From assembly GCA_027080315.1 (NCBI GenBank), contig JALWSI010000220.1:1-11914 (forward strand): a DNA stretch of 11,914 nt. Direction: 5' to 3'. A model generated the notes under the pieces. That model worked only from the letters and a program-made list of their open reading frames with translations. It searched no databases and had not been told where the DNA came from. Below, one piece after another: positions 1 to 6,543 of this stretch. The translations under genes were made by a program, and so were the position numbers. This stretch comes from a bacterium. Its GTDB lineage: Bacteria > Thermosulfidibacterota > Thermosulfidibacteria > Thermosulfidibacterales > JALWSI01. How positions within the stretch are numbered: position 1 is the first letter of the stretch; each line of letters opens with the position of its first letter.

Positions 1-1033
1 CTCCATCGTAACTGTCTTTCCAGTTTTCTCCCCCCGAAGGAGAGTAGGATACCACCATCATCTCTGAAGTGGATTCGCTCTTTTTACCTGCAACCACTAC
101 GTTGCCTTTGGAGTCAACAACGGCGTCGTAGGCAATGCTGTCGTTTAGGTATGCGTCCCACAAAGGTGTCCCAGAGCTGTCAAAGTAGGAGACCCTCCAC
201 CTGTCACCCCATTTCCCCATTGCTATCACATTGCCTTTTGAGTCAGAGATAACCTTTTCAATGTAGTCTCCACCCTCCTGGGTTAGGGTTGTTCCCCAGT
301 TATTTTCCCCTGAGCTGGAGAAGGAGCCAATATACCAATCTCCCTTGGAATCACTTCCAGGTATGGATGCGCCCACTATCACATTGTCGTCTGGATCTAT
401 GGCTATGGTTTGTATGTAAGACGGATTGGCGTGGGGTGACAGGGACACGTCCCAGTTTTTGTTCCCCTCAGGACTCAAAGATAAGAGGTATCCCAGGAAC
501 TTGCCTGATTTTACCCATGCACCTCCAACGAGGATGTTCCCTGCCGAATCCACTGCCACATCATTCACAAAGGCGAAAATTCCGAAACCGATTCCGGTGG
601 TATTCCCAACGTCTATGTCCTTGGACCAGTTGGGAGACCCGTCTTCTGCTTTGAAAGACTCTACATGCCACACTGGCTTGCTGTCTTTGCTGGTCCATCC
701 TGCCGCTATGAGATTATCGTTGGAATCAATCGCTATCCCTGCGCTTAGGGCCGTATTGGAGATGGACTTCTCCCACTTGATATTTCCGTTTTTGTCCACA
801 CAAGCAATCTTACCAGTGGGGATGTAGGTACCTCCTGAATTTTCACCTTTGGTGGTTACTATTATGCGGTCTCCATTTTTGTTAAGCACTACCTCAGTAA
901 TCCAGGTTCCGCCTTCAGATGAGTAAGACCATCTCTCGTCTCCTGGGCTTGACCAGGCCAAAGATGTGGACAATCCCAAACATAGCATCACCAAGAGCCA
1001 TCTCAATGCTCTACATCCCCTATTTTTCATCAT
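1..1033 (-). CDS. Secreted beta-propeller-type repeat protein, N-terminal part (partial)
   Basis: The reading frame is open for 344 codons and runs off the left edge, so the C-terminus is missing. A signal peptide is visible: basic n-region (K3, R5, R8, R11), hydrophobic stretch about 12-22, and a likely signal peptidase I site after Ser-Leu-Ala26. The rest is a repeat of roughly 46-58 residues. Each unit has a D-x-x-GN-(V/I)-(I/L/V)-(V/A)-x-G type strand (about residues 101, 161, 211, 262, 306) and a Trp strand (W35, W87, W136, W194, W246, W292, W338), as in SBBP or PQQ-like beta-propellers. No catalytic motif is visible, so the function is unknown. A periplasmic or surface binding/scaffold role is inference. 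Three in-frame ATGs lie at 1039, 1033 and 1030. AAGGAGG at 1042-1048 is 8 bases from the ATG at 1033, which I chose. The gene lies behind the Lol permease gene on the same strand but has its own promoter candidate. Confidence 0.8.
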   Translation of the reverse strand, partial: MMKNRGCRALRWLLVMLCLGLSTSLAWSSPGDERWSYSSEGGTWITEVVLNKNGDRIIVTTKGENSGGTYIPTGKIACVDKNGNIKWEKSISNTALSAGIAIDSNDNLIAAGWTSKDSKPVWHVESFKAEDGSPNWSKDIDVGNTTGIGFGIFAFVNDVAVDSAGNILVGGAWVKSGKFLGYLLSLSPEGNKNWDVSLSPHANPSYIQTIAIDPDDNVIVGASIPGSDSKGDWYIGSFSSSGENNWGTTLTQEGGDYIEKVISDSKGNVIAMGKWGDRWRVSYFDSSGTPLWDAYLNDSIAYDAVVDSKGNVVVAGKKSESTSEMMVVSYSPSGGENWKDSYDG

Positions 1034-1088
1034 CTCCATCTCCTCCTTTGCTTTACTCGTAATCCATTTCAAACTTTTTCACAGTCCT

Positions 1089-1118
1089 ACTATATTCTTC
1101 TTTTAAGGACAAGTGGAA
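1089..1118 (-). promoter_or_regulatory. Candidate sigma-70 promoter for the secreted propeller gene
   Basis: On the minus strand, TTCCAC (1118-1113) is followed after 18 bases by TATAGT (1094-1089). The -10 matches consensus at five of six positions; the -35 is weak. It lies about 55 bases upstream of the chosen start, in an AT-rich gap of 139 bases behind the Lol permease gene. A 10-base palindrome GCTAATTAGC (1143-1152) lies 24 bases upstream of the -35 element. Confidence 0.4.
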
Positions 1119-1172
1119 AAGTAAGTTAAAGGTTCAAGTTTTGCTAATTAGCGGGTATGGGTGTAGAGGTAT

Positions 1173-2387
1173 CTACTCGTTTCTCAATGCCTCTACAGGG
1201 TCAAGCTTCCCTGCCTGTTTGGCAGGATAGATTGCGGATAGAACGGTTATGGCAAGGGCAGAGAGGGCTATTATCACCACGTCTGAGAGGCGAATTTTAA
1301 CCGGCAGTTTGGTCACGTAATAGATGTCTTGGGGAAGCTGGATGATTGGGTATCTTTTCAAGAGAAGGGAGATCCCCACCCCTAAGATCACCCCTAAGAA
1401 GGTGCCCATGAAACCCATTATGGTTCCAAAGAAGAAGAAGATCTTTGTGATCATCTCAGGGGTGGCTCCCATGGCCTTCAATATGCCTATCTCTTTTTGT
1501 TTATCCATCACCATCATTGAGAGGGTGCTTATTATGTTAAATGCCGCAACTATGATGATGAGGGTGAGGATGAGGAACATGGTCACCTTCTCTAACTTCA
1601 AGGCCGAAAATAGGTTGCGATTCATAGATATCCAGTCTCTTGCCCAATAGGGAAAGCCCAGCTTGTGGGTGAGCTCCTGGGCTATCTCGTGGGCCTTGTA
1701 GATGTTTTTCACCTTCACCTCTACTCCCGTTACCCCTTTTCCCATGCCCAGCAACCTTTGAGCGTTACTTAGCGATAGGATGGCCAAGGTGGTGTCGTAC
1801 TGGTACATTCCTGTGGAGAATAGTGCTACCACCTTGAAGCTGCCCACCCGTGGCATGAGCCCCATAGGGGTGATGCGATCTGAGGGTGATAGTAGAGTGA
1901 TGTTATCTCCAAGGCGTATATCAAGCTGTTTGGCAAGCTCTTTGCCTATTGCCACTGTGGCCGGGGCTTCAAGGGCATCCCAGTATCCCTCAACCACCTT
2001 CTGAGATATTCCACTTGTGGCCCTATCTCCTTTCACCTCTATTCCTCTAATCATCACCCCCCAGGTTGAACCTTGGTATCTAAGAAGGGCCTGGGATAGG
2101 ATGAAAGGAGAGGCGTGAAGCACCCTCGGGTCTTTTGAGACAACCTTTATCACCTTGGGATAGTCCATCATCTCCCCCCTGTAGCTCATGATCATTATGT
2201 GTGGATTTGAGCCTACGATCTTGCTGCGAAGGTGGTTGTCAAAACCGTTCATCACCGAGATTACCGCTATCAGGGCACCCACCCCCAGCATTATTCCAAG
2301 TAACGATACCGAGGCGGTTAAAGAGAGCACTCCCCTCCCTTTGCGGGGCTTCAGGTAACGAAGTGCAATGAAGGTCTCCACGCTCAT
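1173..2387 (-). CDS. lolC: LolC/LolE-family lipoprotein-releasing permease
   Basis: Inner-membrane subunit of the LolCDE ABC transporter, which extracts outer-membrane lipoproteins from the inner membrane and hands them to LolA. The 404-residue length fits the family. The N-terminus (MSVETFIALRYL) and the following helix (about 23-45, ending in ISVMNGFD) match LolC/E proteins. A periplasmic MacB-PCD-like domain follows (about 46-265, including STGMYQYD), then three helices at about 269-292, 314-340 and 369-389, with the FtsX-type C-terminal end LDPVEALRNE. The frame can be extended to a TTG at 2423, but no ribosome-binding site precedes it. The ATG at 2387, with AAAGAG 6 bases upstream, fits homologues better. 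I cannot separate LolC from LolE, and one protein may serve both roles. No lolD ATPase gene is in the window. It is divergent from the DUF523 gene, with 63 bases between starts. Confidence 0.9.
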   Translation of the reverse strand: MSVETFIALRYLKPRKGRGVLSLTASVSLLGIMLGVGALIAVISVMNGFDNHLRSKIVGSNPHIMIMSYRGEMMDYPKVIKVVSKDPRVLHASPFILSQALLRYQGSTWGVMIRGIEVKGDRATSGISQKVVEGYWDALEAPATVAIGKELAKQLDIRLGDNITLLSPSDRITPMGLMPRVGSFKVVALFSTGMYQYDTTLAILSLSNAQRLLGMGKGVTGVEVKVKNIYKAHEIAQELTHKLGFPYWARDWISMNRNLFSALKLEKVTMFLILTLIIIVAAFNIISTLSMMVMDKQKEIGILKAMGATPEMITKIFFFFGTIMGFMGTFLGVILGVGISLLLKRYPIIQLPQDIYYVTKLPVKIRLSDVVIIALSALAITVLSAIYPAKQAGKLDPVEALRNE

Positions 2388-2414
2388 TGCTGGCTCTTTA
2401 GCCCATCTCTTGGC

Positions 2415-2445
2415 TTGACACAAGAAAGGAGAGTGGAGATATCAA
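2415..2445 (+). promoter_or_regulatory. Possible promoter for the DUF523-rhomboid-ubiD operon
   Basis: A perfect -35 hexamer TTGACA (2415-2420) lies between the divergent starts. The -10 is poor: GATATC at 17 bases spacing, or TATCAA (2440-2445) at 19. Either would start the transcript at about the ATG at 2451, implying a nearly leaderless message, so this is weak. Confidence 0.3.
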
Positions 2446-2450
2446 GGGAT

Positions 2451-2906
2451 ATGCAGGGAAAACGACCGGTGATAGTGAGTGCTTGCCTTCTGGGCTTCTC
2501 TTGCCGTTACGATGGGGGCACTAAGCCTCTGTCAGAAGAGGTGATTGAGAGGTTAAAGAGGGGACACCTTCTGATTCCCGTTTGTCCAGAACAGCTGGGG
2601 GGGCTGCCTACACCTCGTCCTAAAATGGAGATAAACCAGGGAGACGGGAAAGAGGTGTTGAAGGGGACAGCTCAGGTTATTGATGAAAATGGGAAGGATA
2701 CCTCTCAGGCGTTATTGAGGGGGGCTTATCAGGTGGCTCGCTATGCGAAAGAGCACGAGATAGTGCTGGCTATCATGAAGGATGGTAGCCCCTCTTGCGG
2801 CGTTTATACCATAAGGCGCAGAGGGGCTCCCGTTGAGGGGATGGGGGTTACTGTGACCCTTTTGAAGAGGCAGGGAGTTAAGGTGATCTCGGAGGAGGAC
2901 CTTTGA
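2451..2906 (+). CDS. DUF523 / TudS-like desulfurase family protein
   Basis: A 151-residue protein covering one whole DUF523 domain. Its signatures are VSACLLGFSCRYDGG (residues 9-23), PVCPEQLGGLPTPRPKMEI (43-61) and MKDGSPSCGVYT (109-120). Conserved cysteines C12, C45 and C116 are suitably placed to hold an iron-sulfur cluster. In the characterised member TudS (thiouracil desulfurase), three Cys ligate a [4Fe-4S] cluster that removes sulfur from thiolated uracil compounds. Assigning that reaction here is inference from family; the substrate could differ. Start: the frame opens at TTG 2415 and also has GTG 2433, but ATG 2451 gives the usual short N-terminus before VSACLLG. GGAG at 2435-2438 is 12 bases upstream, so the ribosome site is not ideal. 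First gene of a tight operon; its stop overlaps the rhomboid start. Confidence 0.85.
   Translation: MQGKRPVIVSACLLGFSCRYDGGTKPLSEEVIERLKRGHLLIPVCPEQLGGLPTPRPKMEINQGDGKEVLKGTAQVIDENGKDTSQALLRGAYQVARYAKEHEIVLAIMKDGSPSCGVYTIRRRGAPVEGMGVTVTLLKRQGVKVISEEDL
2891..2898 (+). promoter_or_regulatory. Ribosome-binding site fixing the TTG start of the rhomboid gene
   Basis: GGAGGAGG lies 4 bases before the TTG at 2903, inside the end of the DUF523 gene. The start and stop share the bases TTGA (2903-2906), so the two genes are probably translationally coupled. Confidence 0.65.
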
Positions 2907-3673
2907 TCCCCCTTTACGACGAGAATCCCACCGAGACCACCCCCTATGTCACCATAGCCCTTATTGCCATCAATATCTTTGTCTTCTTCTTTGTACAGCC
3001 TGCCCTTGGATCGGGGGTTAGGCTGTCCCTTCATCTTCCTGGCCACTGGGTGATGGTCACTGGAAGGGAGGCTGCAGCCTGGGTGTGGGGAGCCATTCCC
3101 TACGAGATCTTTCACAGTAGAGAGATCACTCCCCATTACTGGGTGCCGGTGCCTTTAACCCTTTTAACCTGCATGTTTCTTCATGGAGGGATCTTTCACC
3201 TCGGGGGAAACATGCTTTACTTATGGATATTTGGAAACAACGTTGAGGACGTGCTTGGCCATATCAGGTTTTTGGTCTTCTACTTGTTGTCTGGTGTTCT
3301 TGCCACTCTTGCTCATGCTATGACCGCTCCTAACTCTATGCTTCCCCTTATCGGAGCCAGTGGAGCAATCTCAGGGGTTTTGGGAGCTTACATGCTGAGG
3401 TTTCCAACTGCGCGGATAAAGACCCTGATCATCCTCATAATCTTCATAACCACCATAGACATTCCTGCTTTCTTCTTCATAGGTTTCTGGTTCTTCATGC
3501 AGTTCATCAACGGAACGGCGAGCCTCGGCATTGGGCAGACAGGAGGGGTTGCCTGGTTTGCCCACATTGGCGGATTTATTGCTGGCATAATCCTCTTTTC
3601 GCTGTTTCCTAAGAGGGTTCCCGGCCATAGAAGGGTGGTAGTTGATGACACCTTTGAGGATTGGGGAGAGTGA
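2903..3673 (+). CDS. Rhomboid-family intramembrane serine protease
   Basis: A 256-residue polytopic inner-membrane protein. The catalytic Ser is S153 in GASGAISG and the catalytic His is H221 in WFAHIGGFIAG, the rhomboid dyad. Also present are HGGIFHLGGNMLYLWIFGNN (94-113), the usual oxyanion and loop region, and a first helix at about 15-32. Rhomboids cut transmembrane substrates within the bilayer; no substrate is evident here. The N-terminus MIPLYDENPT is typical for a bacterial subfamily and supports the TTG start, which has a good ribosome site. A loop of about 40 residues with an amphipathic stretch (37-80) follows the first helix, and the C-terminus is a short acidic tail (VVDDTFEDWGE). 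It overlaps the DUF523 gene by 4 bases and ends 3 bases before ubiD, so it is mid-operon. Confidence 0.9.
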   Translation: MIPLYDENPTETTPYVTIALIAINIFVFFFVQPALGSGVRLSLHLPGHWVMVTGREAAAWVWGAIPYEIFHSREITPHYWVPVPLTLLTCMFLHGGIFHLGGNMLYLWIFGNNVEDVLGHIRFLVFYLLSGVLATLAHAMTAPNSMLPLIGASGAISGVLGAYMLRFPTARIKTLIILIIFITTIDIPAFFFIGFWFFMQFINGTASLGIGQTGGVAWFAHIGGFIAGIILFSLFPKRVPGHRRVVVDDTFEDWGE

Positions 3674-3676
3674 TCA

Positions 3677-5128
3677 ATGGCTTACAGAGACCTTAAAGGC
3701 TTTATTGCCAGGCTTGAGAAAGAGGGAGAGCTTGTAAGGATTAATGCAGAGGTTGATCCTGTCTTAGAGATAACAGAGATCACCGACAGGGTATCTAAAA
3801 AGGGAGGCCCTGCCCTTCTCTTTGAGAGGGTGAAGGGCTCTGAGATCCCTTTGGTGATAAATCTCTTTGGTTCCCAGCGTAGGATGGAGCTGGCCCTTGA
3901 GGTTGAGAACTTGGAGCAGGTGGGAGAAGAGCTTATGGCCCTTATTGAGCCAGAGCTTCCCACCACCTTCATGGAGAAGCTCAAGGCTCTGCCCAAGTTA
4001 AAACGCATGGCCGACTTTATTCCGAAGTATGTTAAGACGGCTCCGTGCCAGGAGCTGGTGTTTGAAGGCGAAGACGTTGACCTTTTTAAACTTCCTATCA
4101 TGAAGTGCTGGCCTTTGGATGGAGGAAGGTTCATAACCCTGCCTTTGGTATTTACAAAGGATCCTGAGACCGGCGTGCGCAACTGTGGTATGTATCGCAT
4201 GCATGTTTACGACGAGAAGACCACTGGGATGCATTGGCATGCCCAGAAGGATGGCGCCCGTCACTTTCTGAAGGCCAAGCGCAGAGGAGAGCCTTTGCCG
4301 GTTGCAGTGGCTCTGGGGTGTGATCCGGCGGTGATCTACTCTGCCACAGCGCCTCTTCCCCCTGACATTGACGAGATGATATTCGCTGGTTTCTTGAGAA
4401 AATCCCCTGTTGAGCTTGTCTCCTGCAAGACCGTTCCCATTGAGGTTCCAGCTAATACCGAGATAGTGCTTGAGGGGGTGGTTAATCCTGACGAGATGCG
4501 TACCGAAGGGCCTTTTGGGGATCATACAGGGTACTACTCAATGGAGGACCAGTACCCTGTGTTTCATGTGCAATGTATCACCATGCGGAAGGATCCCATC
4601 TATCCTTCAACCATTGTGGGCAAGCCCCCCATGGAGGACTGCTTCATAGGTAAGGCAACAGAGAGGATATTCTTGCCCCTTCTTCGTAAACAGCTTCCCG
4701 AGATTGTTGACATGAACCTTCCAGTGGAAGGGGTCTTTCATAACCTGGCCATCGTCTCAATAGACAAACAGTATCCTGGACACGCCAAGAAGGTGGTCCA
4801 TGCCCTTTGGGGTATGGGGCAGATGATGTTCACCAAGATGATAGTGGTGGTTGATAGCTGGGTGAATGTTCACGACTGGTCAGAGGTTGTCTGGAGATGG
4901 GGCAACAACGTTGATCCCAAAAGGGATGTGGTGATCTGCGAAGGCCCTGTTGACATACTCAACCATGCCTCTCCCATCACCGGTTACGGTGGAAAGATGG
5001 GAATAGACGCCACAAAAAAATGGAAGGAAGAAGGGTTTGAGCGTCCTTGGCCTCCTGACATTGAGATGGATGAGGAGGTGAAGAACCTCGTTGAGAGACG
5101 ATGGGAGGAGTATGGGATCAAGCTGTGA
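3677..5128 (+). CDS. ubiD: UbiD-family prenylated-FMN (de)carboxylase
   Basis: A 483-residue protein of full UbiD length. UbiD enzymes use prenylated FMN, made by UbiX, to (de)carboxylate aromatic or alpha,beta-unsaturated acids; examples are steps in ubiquinone and menaquinone synthesis. The catalytic triad is visible: R174 in NCGMYRMHV, and E277 and D282 in TEGPFGDHTGYYS, an acid-Arg-acid arrangement. N169 and E246 (in SPVELVSCKT) are probable metal ligands, and KPPMEDCFIGKATERIF is another family block. The start ATG has GGGGAG (3663-3668) 8 bases upstream. Last gene of the DUF523-rhomboid-ubiD run. No ubiX or other quinone gene is in the window, so the substrate is open. In an anaerobe a menaquinone-related role is a reasonable guess, but aromatic-acid metabolism is equally possible. 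Confidence 0.9.
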   Translation: MAYRDLKGFIARLEKEGELVRINAEVDPVLEITEITDRVSKKGGPALLFERVKGSEIPLVINLFGSQRRMELALEVENLEQVGEELMALIEPELPTTFMEKLKALPKLKRMADFIPKYVKTAPCQELVFEGEDVDLFKLPIMKCWPLDGGRFITLPLVFTKDPETGVRNCGMYRMHVYDEKTTGMHWHAQKDGARHFLKAKRRGEPLPVAVALGCDPAVIYSATAPLPPDIDEMIFAGFLRKSPVELVSCKTVPIEVPANTEIVLEGVVNPDEMRTEGPFGDHTGYYSMEDQYPVFHVQCITMRKDPIYPSTIVGKPPMEDCFIGKATERIFLPLLRKQLPEIVDMNLPVEGVFHNLAIVSIDKQYPGHAKKVVHALWGMGQMMFTKMIVVVDSWVNVHDWSEVVWRWGNNVDPKRDVVICEGPVDILNHASPITGYGGKMGIDATKKWKEEGFERPWPPDIEMDEEVKNLVERRWEEYGIKL

Positions 5129-5156
5129 AAAGATGCACAATCCTTGCCTTTTGCTG

Positions 5157-5185
5157 TTGACACCTCTCTTTCTTAAGCGTAGTAG
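5157..5185 (+). promoter_or_regulatory. Candidate promoter for hisS-aspS
   Basis: A perfect -35 TTGACA (5157-5162), 17 bases, then TAGTAG (5180-5185), which matches the -10 consensus at only three of six positions. A start near 5192 would give a leader of about 77 bases carrying the hairpin at 5216-5246. The layout is nearly the same as the promoter candidate before the LysM gene, including CG just before TAGTA. Confidence 0.5.
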
Positions 5186-5215
5186 GCCGTAGCGTTTCCG
5201 GTCCTGGAGAGGATT

Positions 5216-5254
5216 TGGGAAGCCAGCACCATTTAGTGGTTTCCCAGAAGGTGC
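5216..5254 (+). promoter_or_regulatory. Structured 5' leader of hisS: hairpin with an alternative pairing
   Basis: TGGGAAGCCA (5216-5225) pairs with TGGTTTCCCA (5237-5246) over 10 base pairs, counting one G-U, with an 11-base loop. The loop begins with GCACC (5226-5230), complementary to GGTGC (5250-5254) just before the ribosome-binding site, so a second pairing with the loop is possible. The hairpin has no following T-run and is not an intrinsic terminator. The T-box consensus is not present. A translational control role is inference. Confidence 0.45.
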
Positions 5255-5268
5255 AGAAAGGAAGGATT

Positions 5269-6543
5269 ATGATCGCAGCAGTCAAAGGCTTTAAGGATGT
5301 TCTTCCCCATGAAGTTCCCATGTGGCTCATGTGTGAAAGCAAGGCCCGGGATATCTTCTCACGCTACGGATACCAGGAGATACGTCTTCCCATTGTAGAG
5401 CACACGGAGCTCTTTGTTAGAAGCCTTGGAGACGCTTCGGATATTGTGGAGAAGGAGATGTACACCTTTCTGGATAAAGGGGGTGACTCTCTCTCTTTAA
5501 GGCCCGAGGCCACTGCCTCTATGGCAAGGGCGTATCTTGAACATGCCTTAGATCTCAACCACCCCACAGGCAAGCTCTTCACCTTTGGCCCCATGTTCAG
5601 AAGGGAGCGTCCCCAGGCAGGCAGGCTGCGTCAGTTTCATCAGCTTGATGTGGAGGCCTTTGGTGTGGCCTCTCCCAGCTTGGACGCAGAGGTGCTGGTG
5701 ATGCTTCACCACTTTGCAAGGGAGATGGGCATAGAAGGTGCTGTCACCTTGGAGGTTAACAGCTTGGGATGTGCCCAGTGCCGCCCCCTCTTCCGAGAGG
5801 CATTGGTGGAGTTCTTGAGAGGCGTTGAGGATGACCTCTGTCCCGATTGCAAGAGACGCATGAAGACCAATCCTTTAAGGGTCCTTGATTGCAAAAAGGA
5901 GGGTTGTAAAAAGGTGGTGGCAAAGGCCCCCTCCATTCAAGAGACCTTGTGTGATTCTTGTGGGGAGTACCAGGAGAGCCTCTTTGAGCTTCTCGGTGTT
6001 TCAGAGGTGCCGTACACCTTGAACCCTCTTTTGGTGAGGGGGTTAGACTACTACACCCGCACGGTCTTTGAGCTAACCACAACGAGGCTGGGTGCCCAGA
6101 ACGCCGTTGCTGCGGGGGGTAGATACGATAGCCTTCTCAAAGAGATAGGCAACAAGGATATTCCAGGCATAGGGTTTGCAGTTGGCATTGAGAGACTGGT
6201 GCTCCTTCTTCAGCAGATGGGGAGAGAGGCGGTGGTTAGTCCACCTATTCTCTTTGTTGCTCCTTTGGGTGAGGGAGAGGCCAGAAAGGTGGGCTTTGCT
6301 CTCGCCCGGTATCTCAGAGAGAAGGGGATAGGTGTGGAGGTGTCTCACAAGAAGAGGAGCCTTAAGGCCAATCTTAGAAAGGCCAACCGCATTGGTTGCC
6401 CATGGGTGGCCATGATTGGAGAGAACGAACTGGCTAAAGGGGTGATACTTCTTAGGAATATGAAGAGCAAGGAACAGACAGAGGTGCCCTGGGATGGAGG
6501 GGCAGCGGTTTGTTCAATGATCTTGAAGGAGGATGAACGTTGA
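5269..6543 (+). CDS. hisS: Histidyl-tRNA synthetase
   Basis: A class II synthetase that charges tRNA-His with histidine in the cytoplasm. The 424 residues fit the family. Motif 2 is FTFGPMFRRERPQAGRLRQF (104-123); the histidine-binding block GLDYYTRTVFEL is at 258-269; motif 3 is GIGFAVGIERL at 300-310. An HGTP anticodon-binding domain follows from about 326. The central insertion (about 165-235) carries eight cysteines in four pairs (168/171, 191/194, 208/213, 228/231), suggesting zinc binding. The anticodon domain and motifs mark it as true HisRS, not the HisZ regulator. The frame opens at TTG 5215, but that codon lies inside the leader hairpin. ATG 5269, with AAAGGAAGG (5257-5265) just upstream and the usual MIxAVKGxKDVLP N-terminus, is the start. 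It overlaps aspS by 4 bases. Confidence 0.97.
   Translation: MIAAVKGFKDVLPHEVPMWLMCESKARDIFSRYGYQEIRLPIVEHTELFVRSLGDASDIVEKEMYTFLDKGGDSLSLRPEATASMARAYLEHALDLNHPTGKLFTFGPMFRRERPQAGRLRQFHQLDVEAFGVASPSLDAEVLVMLHHFAREMGIEGAVTLEVNSLGCAQCRPLFREALVEFLRGVEDDLCPDCKRRMKTNPLRVLDCKKEGCKKVVAKAPSIQETLCDSCGEYQESLFELLGVSEVPYTLNPLLVRGLDYYTRTVFELTTTRLGAQNAVAAGGRYDSLLKEIGNKDIPGIGFAVGIERLVLLLQQMGREAVVSPPILFVAPLGEGEARKVGFALARYLREKGIGVEVSHKKRSLKANLRKANRIGCPWVAMIGENELAKGVILLRNMKSKEQTEVPWDGGAAVCSMILKEDER
6526..6532 (+). promoter_or_regulatory. Ribosome-binding site fixing the TTG start of aspS
   Basis: AAGGAGG lies 7 bases before TTG 6540, inside the end of hisS. The start and the hisS stop share TTGA (6540-6543), the same arrangement as DUF523/rhomboid. 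No ATG lies before the conserved N-terminal residues. Confidence 0.75.

Noticed and set aside
289-827. Two overlapping plus-strand open frames of 121 and 133 residues
   Set aside because: They lie opposite the secreted propeller gene, which has a continuous frame, signal peptide and ribosome site; the plus-strand products show no domain.
1143-1152. Palindrome GCTAATTAGC as a terminator or operator
   Set aside because: Too short and without a loop for a terminator. An operator is possible from its place upstream of the promoter candidate, but nothing else supports it.
2388-2423. TTG start for the Lol permease adding 12 residues
   Set aside because: No ribosome-binding site precedes it, and family members start at the MSVETF-like position.
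3371-4525. Minus-strand open frames opposite the rhomboid and ubiD genes
   Set aside because: They are shadows of well-conserved plus-strand genes with all catalytic motifs; none has a recognisable domain.
4703-4958. Further TTGACA hexamers within ubiD as promoters
   Set aside because: They fall in conserved coding sequence encoding Val-Asp steps and have no gene start downstream within a sensible distance.
5216-5246. hisS leader hairpin as terminator of the ubiD operon
   Set aside because: No T-run follows; the 3' side leads straight into the ribosome-binding site.
5215-5268. TTG start for hisS adding 18 residues
   Set aside because: It lies inside the leader hairpin, has no ribosome site, and the ATG at 5269 gives the standard N-terminus with a strong site.
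5129-5268. T-box riboswitch before hisS
   Set aside because: The T-box core consensus, specifier loop and terminator/antiterminator pair are not recognisable.
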